Part shown: positions 31,020 through 40,014 of the stretch, piece by piece
How the letters are laid out: every line of letters begins with the position of its first letter
Position numbering within the stretch: position 1 is the first letter of the stretch
Origin: Maritimibacter sp.
GTDB lineage: Bacteria; Pseudomonadota; Alphaproteobacteria; Rhodobacterales; Rhodobacteraceae
Assembly: GCA_017792445.1 (NCBI GenBank)
Contig: CP051232.1
Location: 2,144,001-2,208,000, forward strand
Length of the DNA stretch: 64,000 nt
Direction of reading: 5' to 3'
The notes under the pieces: model-generated
What the model saw: only the letters and a program-made list of their open reading frames with translations
Told to the model about the DNA's origin: nothing
Database searches by the model: none
Translations under genes and position numbers: made by a program

Positions 31020-31952
31020 ATGACTTACCCGGTACACGTTGCGGCGCTTTGCGTCGCGGCTTCGGTTTCCGTAACGGCGGCGCAGGCACAGGACTGGACG
31101 GCGGCGGCGACCGTTGGTCTTGGCTTTGGCGAATTCTCTGACACGGACACAAGCGTCACCACCTATTCGATCGACGTCAGCGGGCGGGTGAAGTTCACCA
31201 ACGGCCTGAGCGTCGGGCTGGACCTTGGCTATGCGAACCTCGAGTCGGACGACGTTGCCGGCAGTTCGTCGGTCACGTCCTTCGCCGTCGCCCCGCGCTA
31301 TCGCTTTGCGACCGTGCCCTACACGGTCGGCGGCTACGTCGAGTACGCATCGCTGGACGACACCGGCTTTACCACCAGTCTCGACGCCACCTCGGTCGGC
31401 CTGACCGGTGGCTACGTCGGTACCAACTGGCGGACCGAGGTGTTCTGGGGCATCACCGACACCGATCCCGAGATCGGCGCGGATACCGATATCCAGGACT
31501 ACGGCATCAACGTGGGCGTCCTGTCCAGCGACCGCCTGTCCTTTGCCGGCAACCTCGTGCGGACCTCGATCGAAGACTCGGGCGTCACCGTGAATGCCGA
31601 CCTGTTCGAGATCGCCAGCACCTACCAGTTCGGCAACGGGTTCGGGCTGTTCGGCAGCGTCAGCCACACCACCATCAGTTCGCTGGGGGACAGCGTCGAC
31701 GTCAACACCGTGGGTATCGGCGGCAGCTATTACCTTGGCGACAGGATCCAGTTGCCCCTGACCGTCAGTCTTGAACTGGCGCAGTCCGAGATCGACTACG
31801 GCGGCTATACCGGTGACATGAGTACGGTGCGCTTCGGGCTGACCATGCCCATCGGCGGCAAGGGCGGGAAGCTGCCACTGAACTCCACCGCCGGGGCGGT
31901 CCAGAACGGCCGCCACAGTGCGATCACCTCGACGGTGCTAAGCGCCTTCTGA
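31020..31952 (+). CDS. Outer-membrane beta-barrel protein
   Basis: 310 residues from ATG 31020, which gives a Sec signal peptide (MTYPVHVAALCVAASVSVTA, cleavage after AQA). An earlier in-frame start at 30978 would lie inside the leader hairpin and precede the signal. The mature chain is built of alternating polar/hydrophobic strands separated by acidic loops (GLGFGEFSDTDTSVTTYSID, RYRFATVPYTVGGYVEYASL, SYYLGDRIQLPLTVSLELAQ), as in small porin-like barrels. No trimeric-porin signature is present. Alone after hisG; function unknown. Confidence 0.82.
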   Translation: MTYPVHVAALCVAASVSVTAAQAQDWTAAATVGLGFGEFSDTDTSVTTYSIDVSGRVKFTNGLSVGLDLGYANLESDDVAGSSSVTSFAVAPRYRFATVPYTVGGYVEYASLDDTGFTTSLDATSVGLTGGYVGTNWRTEVFWGITDTDPEIGADTDIQDYGINVGVLSSDRLSFAGNLVRTSIEDSGVTVNADLFEIASTYQFGNGFGLFGSVSHTTISSLGDSVDVNTVGIGGSYYLGDRIQLPLTVSLELAQSEIDYGGYTGDMSTVRFGLTMPIGGKGGKLPLNSTAGAVQNGRHSAITSTVLSAF

Positions 31953-31961
31953 TCAGGGATG

Positions 31962-31981
31962 CGCCGCTTTCGGGCGGCGCG
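31962..31981. terminator. Hairpin terminator between convergent genes
   Basis: GCGCCGC-TTTCGG-GCGGCGC, a 7-bp perfect stem with a 6-base loop, in the 30-base gap between the outer-membrane barrel stop and the DUF1489 stop. It should serve both. Confidence 0.65.
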
Positions 31982-31982
31982 C

Positions 31983-32414
31983 CTACAGCACTCCGATCTC
32001 TGCCAGTGCCGCGCTTAGCGCGGCCGGCAGCGGGTCTTCGTTCTTCCGGCTCGCCGTCAGATCCGGCGGCGCGTCGGACGGCGCGAGATAGCGCCAGCCC
32101 TGAAACGGCCGTTTCGGCGTCGCCGCGACGCGGTGTACCTTGCGGTCCAGCACGATGGCGCAGCGGCGGATGCCGTCCTCGCGCGTCACCTTGTCCAGCC
32201 GCAGGATCTTCTGGCGGCAAAGGATGACGCCCTTGATCACCCAGTAGATCGACCCGCCGTTCAGCACCTCGGCCTCGCGCTTGGGCCACATGCGCGTGAC
32301 ATGGCGGGGCAAGCCATCGGACGTGACCGAGCGACCGCTGCGCTGCCAGCCTTCAAGATCCTCGACGGATTCGGTGCCGACGGAGAGCTTCACGAGGTGT
32401 GTGTACTTATCCAC
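31983..32414 (-). CDS. DUF1489 family protein
   Basis: 143 residues from GTG 32414 (DKYTHLVKLSVGTESVEDLE), the point where family similarity begins; the frame stays open far upstream only as an antisense artefact of nrdJ. Conserved features are GGSIYWVIKGVILCRQKILR, RCAIVLDRKVHRVAATPKRP, and FQGWRYLAPSDAPPDL. DUF1489 is a small alphaproteobacterial family of unknown function. Its start codon lies in a perfect DnaA box (32407-32415) shared with the nrdJ upstream region. Confidence 0.85.
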   Translation of the reverse strand: MDKYTHLVKLSVGTESVEDLEGWQRSGRSVTSDGLPRHVTRMWPKREAEVLNGGSIYWVIKGVILCRQKILRLDKVTREDGIRRCAIVLDRKVHRVAATPKRPFQGWRYLAPSDAPPDLTASRKNEDPLPAALSAALAEIGVL

Positions 32415-32415
32415 A
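32407..32415. promoter_or_regulatory. Perfect DnaA box (TTATCCACA) upstream of nrdJ
   Basis: TTATCCACA on the plus strand, an exact match to the high-affinity DnaA consensus, 108 bp before the nrdJ ATG and over the start codon of the DUF1489 gene. A near-match TGTGGAAAA lies at about 32475. DnaA control of ribonucleotide reductase is known in E. coli; here it is inferred. Confidence 0.5.
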
Positions 32416-32522
32416 GAATCTTCCCCATTAACCACATCATATCGTAGCCCACAGCGTGCGGGGTTCAACCGGTTGTGGAAAACCGCTATATTCAGGCTTC
32501 CTTGCCCTAAAGGAATCAGCCC

Positions 32523-34814
32523 ATGACACGCTTCGCTGCCCCGATTGCCGAACAGATCTGGGACATGAAATACCGTCTGAAAGAGGCGGACGGCACTCCG
32601 ATCGATCAAAGCGTCGAGGATACGTGGCGTCGGATCGCGCGGGCGACCGCTGCGGTCGAGGCCGATCCGGGCAAGTGGGAAGACAGGTTCTACAGCGCGC
32701 TGGAGGATTTCCGCTTTCTGCCCGCCGGGCGGATCACGGCCGGGGCCGGCACCGACCGCAGCGTGACGCTGTTCAACTGCTTCGTCATGGGCACGATCCC
32801 GGACACGATGGCCGGCATTTTCGACGGTCTGAAGGAAGCCGCGCTGACGATGCAGCAGGGCGGGGGGATCGGGTACGACTTCTCGACCATCCGGCCCAAG
32901 GGGGCGGGGGTGAAGGGCGTGGCCGCGGACGCCTCGGGGCCTCTGTCGTTCATGGACGTCTGGGACGCGATGTGCCGCACGATCATGTCCGCCGGGTCGC
33001 GCCGTGGGGCCATGATGGCGACGATGCGCTGCGACCATCCGGACATCGAGGATTTCATCACCGCCAAATCCGACGCCGCGCGGCTGCGGAATTTCAACGT
33101 TTCGGTGCTGGTCACCGACGCGTTCATGGAAGCGGTGAAGGCGGACGGCCCGTGGGAGCTGACCTTCGGCGACAAGGTCTATCACACGGTCGAAGCGCGT
33201 GATCTGTGGAACCGCATCATGCGGTCGACCTACGATTATGCCGAGCCGGGCGTGATCTTCATCGACCGCATCAACCAGATGAACAACCTGTCCTACTGCG
33301 AGACCATCGCGGCGACGAACCCCTGCGGCGAGCAGCCCCTGCCGCCCTATGGCGCCTGCCTTCTGGGGTCGATCAACCTTGCGCGGCTGGTGACCGGGCC
33401 GTTCACCGACGACGCCGGCATCGACGAGACGGAACTGGAGGATCTGGTCGCGACGGCGGTGCGGATGATGGACAACGTGGTCGATGCCTCGCGCTTCCCC
33501 CTGCCGCAGCAGGAAGCCGAGGCCCAGGCCAAGCGCCGCATCGGTCTGGGCGTCACCGGGCTGGCCGACGCGCTGCTGATGACCGGTCTGCGCTATGGTT
33601 CGGACGAGGCGGCGCGTCAGACCGAGCACTGGCTGCACCGCATCGCCCGCGCCGCCTATCTGGCGTCGGCGCGGATCGCCGCAGAGAAGGGATCTTTCCC
33701 GCTGTACGACGCGGACAGGTTCCTTGCGAGCGGGTCGCTGACGCATATGGACGATGACGTGAAGGACGCGATCCGCGCGCACGGCATCCGCAATGCGCTG
33801 CTGACCTCGATCGCGCCGACCGGGACGATCTCGCTGTATGCGGGCAACGTGTCCTCGGGGATCGAGCCTGTCTTCGCCTATGCCTACACCCGCAAGGTGC
33901 TGCAGAAGGACGGGACCAAGACCGAGGAAGAGGTCGTCGACTACGCGGTGCAGATGTGGCGCGAGACCTTCGGCGATGCGGACCTGCCCGAGTATTTCGT
34001 CAACGCGCAGACGCTACAGCCGATGGATCACGTGAAGATGCAGGCCGCGGCGCAGAAGTGGGTGGATTCGTCGATCTCGAAGACGATCAACTGCCCGGAG
34101 GACATCGGCTTCGAGGCGTTCAAGGACGTCTACATGGAAGCCTACGAGACCGGCTGCAAAGGCTGCACCACCTACCGCCCGAACGAGGTGACGGGGTCGG
34201 TGCTGACGGTCGCGGAGGAGAAGCCGAAGGCGGCCCCCGAAGTGGTGTCCATGACCGGCGCAGAGCCGCAGACGCCGCACGGCGACGTCGTCTATATCAG
34301 CGAACCGCTGGACCGGCCGCAGCAGCTTGAAGGACAGACCTACAAGCTGAAATGGCCCGACAGCGACCACGCGATCTATCTGACGATCAACGACATCGTT
34401 CTGAACGGCCACAGACGACCCTTCGAGATCTTCATCAACTCGAAGAACATGGAACATTTCGCGTGGACCGTGGCGCTGACCCGGATGATCTCGGCGGTGT
34501 TCCGGCGCGGCGGCGACGTGTCCTTCGTGGTCGAGGAACTGAAGGCGGTCTTCGACCCCCGCGGCGGGGCGTGGATGCAGGGCAAGTACATCCCCTCGAT
34601 CCTCGCGGCCATCGGCGGTGTGATCGAACGCCACCTGATCTCGATCGGCTTCATCGAGGGCGAGGGACTTGGCCTGAAATCCGACCCCACGGCCGACGTG
34701 GTCAACCTGAACGGCAACCGGGGCAAGGCCTGCGTCTCGTGCGGCGCATTCGAGATGCGCATGGTCGAAGGCTGCATGACCTGCATGAACTGCGGCTATT
34801 CGAAGTGCGGGTAG
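32523..34814 (+). CDS. nrdJ: Adenosylcobalamin-dependent (class II) ribonucleotide reductase
   Basis: 763 residues. N-terminal core: FRFLPAGRITAGAGTDRSVT and SVTLFNCFVMGTIPDT (first redox Cys), ALTMQQGGGIGYDFSTIRPK; active-site loop ATNPCGEQPLPPYGACLLGS near residue 265 contains the thiyl Cys, Asn and Glu; SIAPTGTISLYAGNVSSGIE near 425. A TSCPD-type region follows, and the C-terminus has a Cys cluster (ACVSCGAFEMRMVEGCMTCM, then NCGYSKCG) for thiol exchange or metal. It makes deoxyribonucleotides with coenzyme B12, independently of oxygen. Upstream lies a DnaA box. Confidence 0.96.
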   Translation: MTRFAAPIAEQIWDMKYRLKEADGTPIDQSVEDTWRRIARATAAVEADPGKWEDRFYSALEDFRFLPAGRITAGAGTDRSVTLFNCFVMGTIPDTMAGIFDGLKEAALTMQQGGGIGYDFSTIRPKGAGVKGVAADASGPLSFMDVWDAMCRTIMSAGSRRGAMMATMRCDHPDIEDFITAKSDAARLRNFNVSVLVTDAFMEAVKADGPWELTFGDKVYHTVEARDLWNRIMRSTYDYAEPGVIFIDRINQMNNLSYCETIAATNPCGEQPLPPYGACLLGSINLARLVTGPFTDDAGIDETELEDLVATAVRMMDNVVDASRFPLPQQEAEAQAKRRIGLGVTGLADALLMTGLRYGSDEAARQTEHWLHRIARAAYLASARIAAEKGSFPLYDADRFLASGSLTHMDDDVKDAIRAHGIRNALLTSIAPTGTISLYAGNVSSGIEPVFAYAYTRKVLQKDGTKTEEEVVDYAVQMWRETFGDADLPEYFVNAQTLQPMDHVKMQAAAQKWVDSSISKTINCPEDIGFEAFKDVYMEAYETGCKGCTTYRPNEVTGSVLTVAEEKPKAAPEVVSMTGAEPQTPHGDVVYISEPLDRPQQLEGQTYKLKWPDSDHAIYLTINDIVLNGHRRPFEIFINSKNMEHFAWTVALTRMISAVFRRGGDVSFVVEELKAVFDPRGGAWMQGKYIPSILAAIGGVIERHLISIGFIEGEGLGLKSDPTADVVNLNGNRGKACVSCGAFEMRMVEGCMTCMNCGYSKCG

Positions 34815-34983
34815 GGGGAGCTGGGGCCGCGCGACGCTTGCGAGGGCCGAAACGGTTTACGAACGCCGCCGCTCAGATGGCACCGGTAGCGTCAGCCATA
34901 TTTAGGTCATGTCAGGAAACAGCCGCGCGTGCGGCTTAAAACCAAAGTCACATTTGGTACGTGGAAAACGCGAATCCGTCCGG

Positions 34984-35208
34984 TCAGCCGGAGAAGTTGA
35001 CGCGGGCCGTTTGTTCGGTGGCGCCGGTGGGGCGGTCGCAGAAGGTGCGTTGGAGCAGTAGGGCGACAATGCAGGTGCCGATGGTCCCGGCGCAACCGCC
35101 GAGAGCGTAGGCTCCGAGTGCCGCAAGAACGCCTGCGCCGCCGATCAGGGACATGATGAGCGAGGCAAAGGCTGTTCCCAAGCCGACGATGAGTGCTCCC
35201 ACGATCAT
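34984..35208 (-). CDS. Small glycine-rich membrane protein
   Basis: 74 residues: MIVGALIVGLGTAFASLIMS, LIGGAGVLAALGAYALGGCA and GTIGTCIVALLLQRTFC form two hydrophobic segments rich in Gly/Ala, followed by a short polar tail (CDRPTGATEQTARVNFSG). A GGAAGG lies about 12 bases before the ATG. Hydropathy is coherent over the whole frame and GC3 is high, so I take it as real. No family recognised. It lies alone between nrdJ and the exopolysaccharide genes, with about 200 bp of non-coding DNA on each side. Confidence 0.55.
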   Translation of the reverse strand: MIVGALIVGLGTAFASLIMSLIGGAGVLAALGAYALGGCAGTIGTCIVALLLQRTFCDRPTGATEQTARVNFSG

Positions 35209-35405
35209 TATCAGTCTGCCTTCCCGTTCGTGTCGAACTACGTACCACGGTTATCGGCGCGAACCCAACGCAGGTAGCGCCAATGAGTTCAGCCTAGATA
35301 ACTGTCGCGTTCCAATGTCGGCGAGAATCTGCGCAAAATGTGGCAAATCGCGGAAAACTGCCGGTTGGAGTAATTTTTTAGGGAAGTCGTGGTCCGGCGG
35401 CCCGA

Positions 35406-36794
35406 TTACGGCCGCCAGTTGAAGCTGCTCTGAAGCGTCAGGAACAGGGTATTCGATTCGGCCTCGTCGGTGCCTTCCTCGCGGCGGAGCCGGTAGGTGT
35501 AGCCCGTTTCAACCGACCAGTCTTCCGTCAGATCGCGGCGGTAGACTGCGGTAGCGCTGGCGCTGGTGCTGTCGGTGACGGGTGCGCCGCCGATGCCTTC
35601 GATCCAGGCATAGCTGACCGAGAAACCGACGCTGTCGACGTTGCTGATCTGGTAGTCATAGCCGACGTTCGCGGTGGTGTTCCGCTGGATCGCGCTGTCA
35701 GAGGTGACGACGATCTCAGAGGCCAGCGACAGGCGGAAGGCCTGATCGTTGAACACGCGGTCATAGGTGACGCGGCCGACCGGTTCAAAGTCGCCGTTCT
35801 CTGGCTTTGCGACCCCGACCGCGACGCCGAAGGTGCCAAGCGGGTAATCGTAGGCGCGCGAGATCCACAGGTCGGTGCGCTGGCCCGCGTTGGTCACGTC
35901 GTGCGACAGGTCGATGCCGAAGTCGCCCGACGGCAGTTCGCGCATGTAGGAGAGCGAGGCGATCAGGCCGCGTTCGTCCTCTGGGTCGAATGCGACGTTC
36001 CGCCAGTCTTCCTCGATCTCTTTCCAGCCGATCTCGCCGCTGATCACGGTGATCGTGTCCAGTTCGCGGATGGCGCCGAAAGTCAGCTCACGCGTCGTCC
36101 GCAGGGTGCCCTGCGGGTCCTCGGCGTCGTATTCCGACTGACCGTAGCCAAGGCGGAACTCGGTGACGGTGTCCGGACGCAGCAGCAGGGCGGCCTCGCC
36201 GGTCAGGGTCCGGCTGTCCACCAGATCGGGGTTCGTGGTGTCGGTGTAGTTGCGGCGAACGTCCGACAGGAAGATCTCGGCGCCGACGGGGCCTGTAAGA
36301 CCGGTCTGGAAGCCAAGGCTGATGTTGGTCGTCTGCAGCGTGCCGCGGTCCAGCGCCGGGTTCTCGATGTCTTCGTCGTCAAGCGCGGCAGTAAGGTCGA
36401 TGGTCCGAAGCCGGGCGTCGAACACGAGGCGCGAGTTCACCCACAGCTTTTCATAGTACAGCGCGGCGTTGATACCCTCGAAACCGGCTTCCGCAGGCGC
36501 GCCCGGTCCGTCGCCGAACCGGAAGTTGTCCGAGAAGTTGAACCGGAAGGTCTGGGTGCGGCCGACGCTTTCGAACCCGAAGCCAAGGCGGGTTTCGGAC
36601 AGGATCGTGTCGCCCGCCGGATTGACCTCGAGGTCGTAGTTGTCGCTGGCGCTGACGGTCGTCGACAGGTCGAACGTGAATTCGGGCCCGCCGACGTTGT
36701 CTTGCGCCATCAAAGGCAGACCGGCGGCGGATGCGGATAGCACCGCAGCCGCTGCGACCGTAAGTCTCAGCCGGGTCCGCCGCCTGCAAAGCAT
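35406..36794 (-). CDS. Outer-membrane beta-barrel protein of an exopolysaccharide locus (PEP-CTERM-locus type)
   Basis: 462 residues with a Sec signal peptide (cleavage near LMAQ at about 31). The rest is a long series of amphipathic strands with acidic turns (EFTFDLSTTVSASDNYDLEV, GFGFESVGRTQTFRFNFSDN, VYRRDLTEDWSVETGYTYRL), as in the 430-500 residue barrels encoded beside PEP-CTERM type exopolysaccharide genes. Such barrels are thought to form the outer-membrane exit for the polymer. It follows the Wza-like gene by 10 bases in the same operon. Confidence 0.75.
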   Translation of the reverse strand: MLCRRRTRLRLTVAAAAVLSASAAGLPLMAQDNVGGPEFTFDLSTTVSASDNYDLEVNPAGDTILSETRLGFGFESVGRTQTFRFNFSDNFRFGDGPGAPAEAGFEGINAALYYEKLWVNSRLVFDARLRTIDLTAALDDEDIENPALDRGTLQTTNISLGFQTGLTGPVGAEIFLSDVRRNYTDTTNPDLVDSRTLTGEAALLLRPDTVTEFRLGYGQSEYDAEDPQGTLRTTRELTFGAIRELDTITVISGEIGWKEIEEDWRNVAFDPEDERGLIASLSYMRELPSGDFGIDLSHDVTNAGQRTDLWISRAYDYPLGTFGVAVGVAKPENGDFEPVGRVTYDRVFNDQAFRLSLASEIVVTSDSAIQRNTTANVGYDYQISNVDSVGFSVSYAWIEGIGGAPVTDSTSASATAVYRRDLTEDWSVETGYTYRLRREEGTDEAESNTLFLTLQSSFNWRP

Positions 36795-36804
36795 GGGTAA
36801 GTCC

Positions 36805-37443
36805 TTATTCGAACAGGCGCCGGGACGGCACGATCACGACATCGCCAGGGGCGAGACGCGTGGCCGGGCTGATCCGGGTGCCGTTGCCTTTGCCGGAGTA
36901 GCTGAACAGATACACGCGGGTTGTGCCCGACTTGCGGTCGGTCCGGTGCAGCTGGATGCGCGATTCGGCAGCGAACGGGGTCAGACCGCCTGCTTCGGCG
37001 ATGAACTGAAGGATGGTCGTGCCGGGCTTCACCTCGACGCGGCCTGCATTGGCGACCTCGCCCGTGATGTACACGTCGATCGTCCGCGTCCGGGCCGGGC
37101 CGGTGTAGGCCGGCGGCGTTGCTTCGGCGACGGAAGCGACCGAAACGACGACGGTCGGCTGGCTTGCAAAGTTCGGCGACAGGCCAGCGGCCAGCGAATT
37201 GCGAACGTCACCAACGCCAAGCCCGCCAGCGCGCACGGAACCGACGAAGGGGAAGCTGATCGAGCCGTCGGGCAGCACAAGAACCGATCGGTTCAGGCTG
37301 GGATCCTCGATGACTTCGATCTGAAGCGTGTCCCCAGAACGAATGCGATAGTCGCCTTGTGCCGTGGCAGCGGTACCGGCGATGAGCAGCAGCAGGCCGA
37401 AAACGGCAGCAGCAGCCCGGTGGAATGTAGATCTAGCAAACAT
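36805..37443 (-). CDS. Polysaccharide export protein (Wza-like, SLBB domain)
   Basis: 212 residues from ATG 37443 (MFARSTFHRAAAAVFGLLLL), giving a Sec signal cleaved near TAQ. The Poly_export domain follows (YRIRSGDTLQIEVIEDPSLN, LPDGSISFPFVGSVRAGGLG) and then one SLBB domain (VYITGEVANAGRVEVKPGTT, ILQFIAEAGGLTPFA). It ends VIVPSRRLFE, the usual short C-terminus of the XrtA/PEP-CTERM-type export proteins. No lipobox Cys is seen, unlike E. coli Wza. Middle gene of TPR-export-barrel; 117 bp separate it from the TPR gene. Confidence 0.9.
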   Translation of the reverse strand: MFARSTFHRAAAAVFGLLLLIAGTAATAQGDYRIRSGDTLQIEVIEDPSLNRSVLVLPDGSISFPFVGSVRAGGLGVGDVRNSLAAGLSPNFASQPTVVVSVASVAEATPPAYTGPARTRTIDVYITGEVANAGRVEVKPGTTILQFIAEAGGLTPFAAESRIQLHRTDRKSGTTRVYLFSYSGKGNGTRISPATRLAPGDVVIVPSRRLFE

Positions 37444-37506
37444 CGGAAACCTTTGTATCTCCGCCCTCTCGGACGCACTATGCAGTTTTTGCATCGGGAA
37501 CAAAAT

Positions 37507-37548
37507 CCGGCAAGGCAAGGTTTCCGCTGGGTGCGGCAGATTTGCCGG
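37507..37548 (-). terminator. Nested inverted repeat between TPR and export genes
   Basis: CCGGCAA (37507-37513) pairs with TTGCCGG (37542-37548); inside, CCGC (37524-37527) pairs with GCGG (37533-37536). On the minus strand it is followed by ATTTTGTT, so it could attenuate transcription between the TPR gene and the export gene. Confidence 0.4.
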
Positions 37549-37560
37549 TTTTTGCGGCGA

Positions 37561-40014
37561 TCAGTTGTCGACAGACGATTCTGATTCCTCCAAACGGGAA
37601 ATCTCGGCCACGACTTCCTCGCGGAATGGCAGCTGTCGGCGATTGGTGTCGAGAATCTCCAGCGTCCGGCGATAAACCTCCAGCGCATCCGAATCCCGGC
37701 CCGCCATCACGTAGGTGCGGGCAAGGTGGTATTGGGCGGTCGCGTCGTCGGGCAGACCGGCTGCGGACGATTCGAGATATTCCAGCGCCTCGTCCAGATT
37801 GCCCAGCCGGGCCGCGATCCAGCCATAGGTGTCCTGGAAGGCGGGTACGTCAGAACCGCGAAGGCGGCGTGCGATGGCATAGGCGCGCTGAAGGCTTTCG
37901 TCGTCCTCGCGGTAGGACGAAATCAGGCTGGCAAGGTTGTTGGCGACGACCAGCGATCCCGAGTTGTTCTCGTAAAGCGCCTCGTACACGGCGATGGCGT
38001 CCTCGATCTCGCCCTGACGTTCGGCCTCGACCGCGCTGGTGAATTTCAGCACGACACCGTCGGGCACCTCGTCCAGCGCTTCCTGCAACACGGTTTCGGC
38101 CTCTTCAGGCGCGCCGGCGGCAAGGTTGACGTTGTACAGAGCCATCCAAAGCTGCTGGTTTTCCGGGAATTCCTCTAGCAGGTCGCGCAGCGTGGTGCGG
38201 GCTTCGTCGTACCGCTCTTCGCGCGAAAGAAGGGCCGCCGAAATCAGGCGCAGACCCGGATCTTCGGGTGCTTCGGCAAGACGCTCGTTCAGGTATTCCA
38301 TCGCGCCGTCAAGATCGCCCTGCGCGACGCGAAGCCGGATCGCGGCGGCGATTGCCTGACCGTTGCTGCCCTGTGCGCCGGCGAGTTGTTCAAGGAAACT
38401 TTGCAGTTCCGACTGACGGTTCTGGCCGGCAAGCAATTGTCCGGTGAGTTCGTTAAGGACCTGCGCGGCTTCTTCACTGTTCAGGCGCTTGAGGGCGTCG
38501 ATCACACCCTGAGTGCGCCCCCAGTCCTCGAGCCGGACGTAGACGTTGCCAAGCGCGGACAGGATCAGGATGTTGTCCGGCTGAAGGCGAAGCGCGTCGA
38601 TCAGCACAGACTCGGCGGGCAGAAGGCTGTCTTCCTGCACCAGGAACGTCGCGTAGCGCAGCGTTTCCTCGGGCGCGGCGCCCGACGCCTCGACGGCAAG
38701 CGCCAGCATTTCGCCGGACAGTTCGTGGCTGCCAAGGCGTTCCTGCGCCATCGCCATTAGGGTCAGTACCTCGGAATCGCGCGGCGCCTGATCCAGCGCA
38801 CGGCGCAGTTCGACCAGCGCCTCGTCCGGGCGGTCGTCGCTGATCATCCAGTCGGCGCGCATCTTCAGTGCCTCGACGTTGCTGGTGTCTTCTTCCAGCA
38901 CCTCTTCGACAAGCGCGCGGGCGCCAACGGCGTTGCCGGTGCTGTTCAGCATCTTGGCGTAGGTAATCTTGATGCGACGGGTCTGGTCCGACGGCTCGGA
39001 GCCGGCGATGATGTCTTCCATCTCGGTAAGCGCGGCGTCGCGGTTGCCGAGGTCGAAATCGAGACTGGCCGCGACAGAGCGGTACAACGCCCGATCGGGG
39101 CTGTCTGCGGGGGTGGACGACAGGATCGCGTCAATCTCTGCACGTGCGGTCTCGGCCCCGCGAAGCTGGGTCAGGAAGGTCACCAGAACCATGCGGTCGA
39201 TCGCATCCGGGTTCTCGGGGTCGATTTGTTCGCGAAGATAGGCTTCGGCGTCGTCGGCGCGGTCCTGCGCCATGTACCACGTCACCAAAACGCGGCGCAT
39301 GTCGTCTTCGGGGAAGCGGTCGACCATGTCGCGCAGTTGCGCCTCGATCTCGTCGTCTCGGCCAAGCTGATCCAGCGCGGTCAGGCGCATCAGGTAGAAG
39401 GACCGGTCGTTCGGGGTGTCCGCAATGACGCCGTCGATCTCGGTCAGGGCACCTTCCCAGTCCTGCGCGGAGAAACGGTCGTCGACGCGGATCCGGCGCA
39501 GCATCAGCAGTTCGGGATTGTCTTCTAGAAGCGTTGCCGCCTCTTCCGCGATCGCGCGGGCCGCGGGCAGGTCGTTGGCCTCGCGGGCGGTGCGATAGGC
39601 GGCGCCCAGTTCGACGGAGCGGACCACGGGATCGGTCTGACCTTCTTCCAGCAGCCCGGCAGCCGCGGTGGCATGCATCGTCGCCGCGTCCCAGTCGTTC
39701 AGTTCGGCCGCGATCTCGGCGGCGGCGCGCTGGGCTTCGAAATCGTCGGGGAATTGTTCGACAAGCGCGCGATAGTGCCCATAAGCGCCAGGCGGGTTGT
39801 CACGCTCCAGCTCGATCCGGGCCATCAGAAGGCGTGCTTCGCGGTGGGTGCTGTCGATGCGGAAGACGTTGCGCATTTCCACGATGGCGCGAGCCACGTC
39901 GCCGGCTTCATACAGCTCGAGGCCGTCCTGAAAGTGCTTCTCGGCCCGTTCTTCGGCTGAATCGCAGGCCGCAAGCAGGGCTAGGGAAAGGATCAAAAAA
40001 AGACGCGCAAACAT
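37561..40014 (-). CDS. TPR-repeat lipoprotein of an exopolysaccharide locus (PrsT-like)
   Basis: 817 residues from ATG 40014, which gives a lipoprotein signal (MFARLFLILSLALLAACDSA, lipobox LAAC at about residue 17). The remainder is almost entirely TPR helices; typical units are AEKHFQDGLELYEAGDVARA, GAYGHYRALVEQFPDDFEAQ, AIAVYEALYENNSGSLVVAN and ALEYLESSAAGLPDDATAQY. Length and layout match the PEP-CTERM-locus TPR lipoproteins, which are thought to scaffold polymer export in the periplasm. First gene of the minus operon TPR-export-barrel, divergent from the ATPase-Wzz-kinase operon. Confidence 0.85.
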   Translation of the reverse strand: MFARLFLILSLALLAACDSAEERAEKHFQDGLELYEAGDVARAIVEMRNVFRIDSTHREARLLMARIELERDNPPGAYGHYRALVEQFPDDFEAQRAAAEIAAELNDWDAATMHATAAAGLLEEGQTDPVVRSVELGAAYRTAREANDLPAARAIAEEAATLLEDNPELLMLRRIRVDDRFSAQDWEGALTEIDGVIADTPNDRSFYLMRLTALDQLGRDDEIEAQLRDMVDRFPEDDMRRVLVTWYMAQDRADDAEAYLREQIDPENPDAIDRMVLVTFLTQLRGAETARAEIDAILSSTPADSPDRALYRSVAASLDFDLGNRDAALTEMEDIIAGSEPSDQTRRIKITYAKMLNSTGNAVGARALVEEVLEEDTSNVEALKMRADWMISDDRPDEALVELRRALDQAPRDSEVLTLMAMAQERLGSHELSGEMLALAVEASGAAPEETLRYATFLVQEDSLLPAESVLIDALRLQPDNILILSALGNVYVRLEDWGRTQGVIDALKRLNSEEAAQVLNELTGQLLAGQNRQSELQSFLEQLAGAQGSNGQAIAAAIRLRVAQGDLDGAMEYLNERLAEAPEDPGLRLISAALLSREERYDEARTTLRDLLEEFPENQQLWMALYNVNLAAGAPEEAETVLQEALDEVPDGVVLKFTSAVEAERQGEIEDAIAVYEALYENNSGSLVVANNLASLISSYREDDESLQRAYAIARRLRGSDVPAFQDTYGWIAARLGNLDEALEYLESSAAGLPDDATAQYHLARTYVMAGRDSDALEVYRRTLEILDTNRRQLPFREEVVAEISRLEESESSVDN

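Noticed and set aside
32432-32495. Candidate NrdR boxes upstream of nrdJ
   Set aside because: CCACATCATATCGTAG and AAACCGCTATATTCAG only loosely match the ACACWATATATWGTGT consensus and their spacing (48 bp) is not the usual three helical turns.
32415-32522. Adenosylcobalamin riboswitch before the B12-dependent reductase
   Set aside because: Only 108 bp of leader is available and no B12-box sequence was seen.
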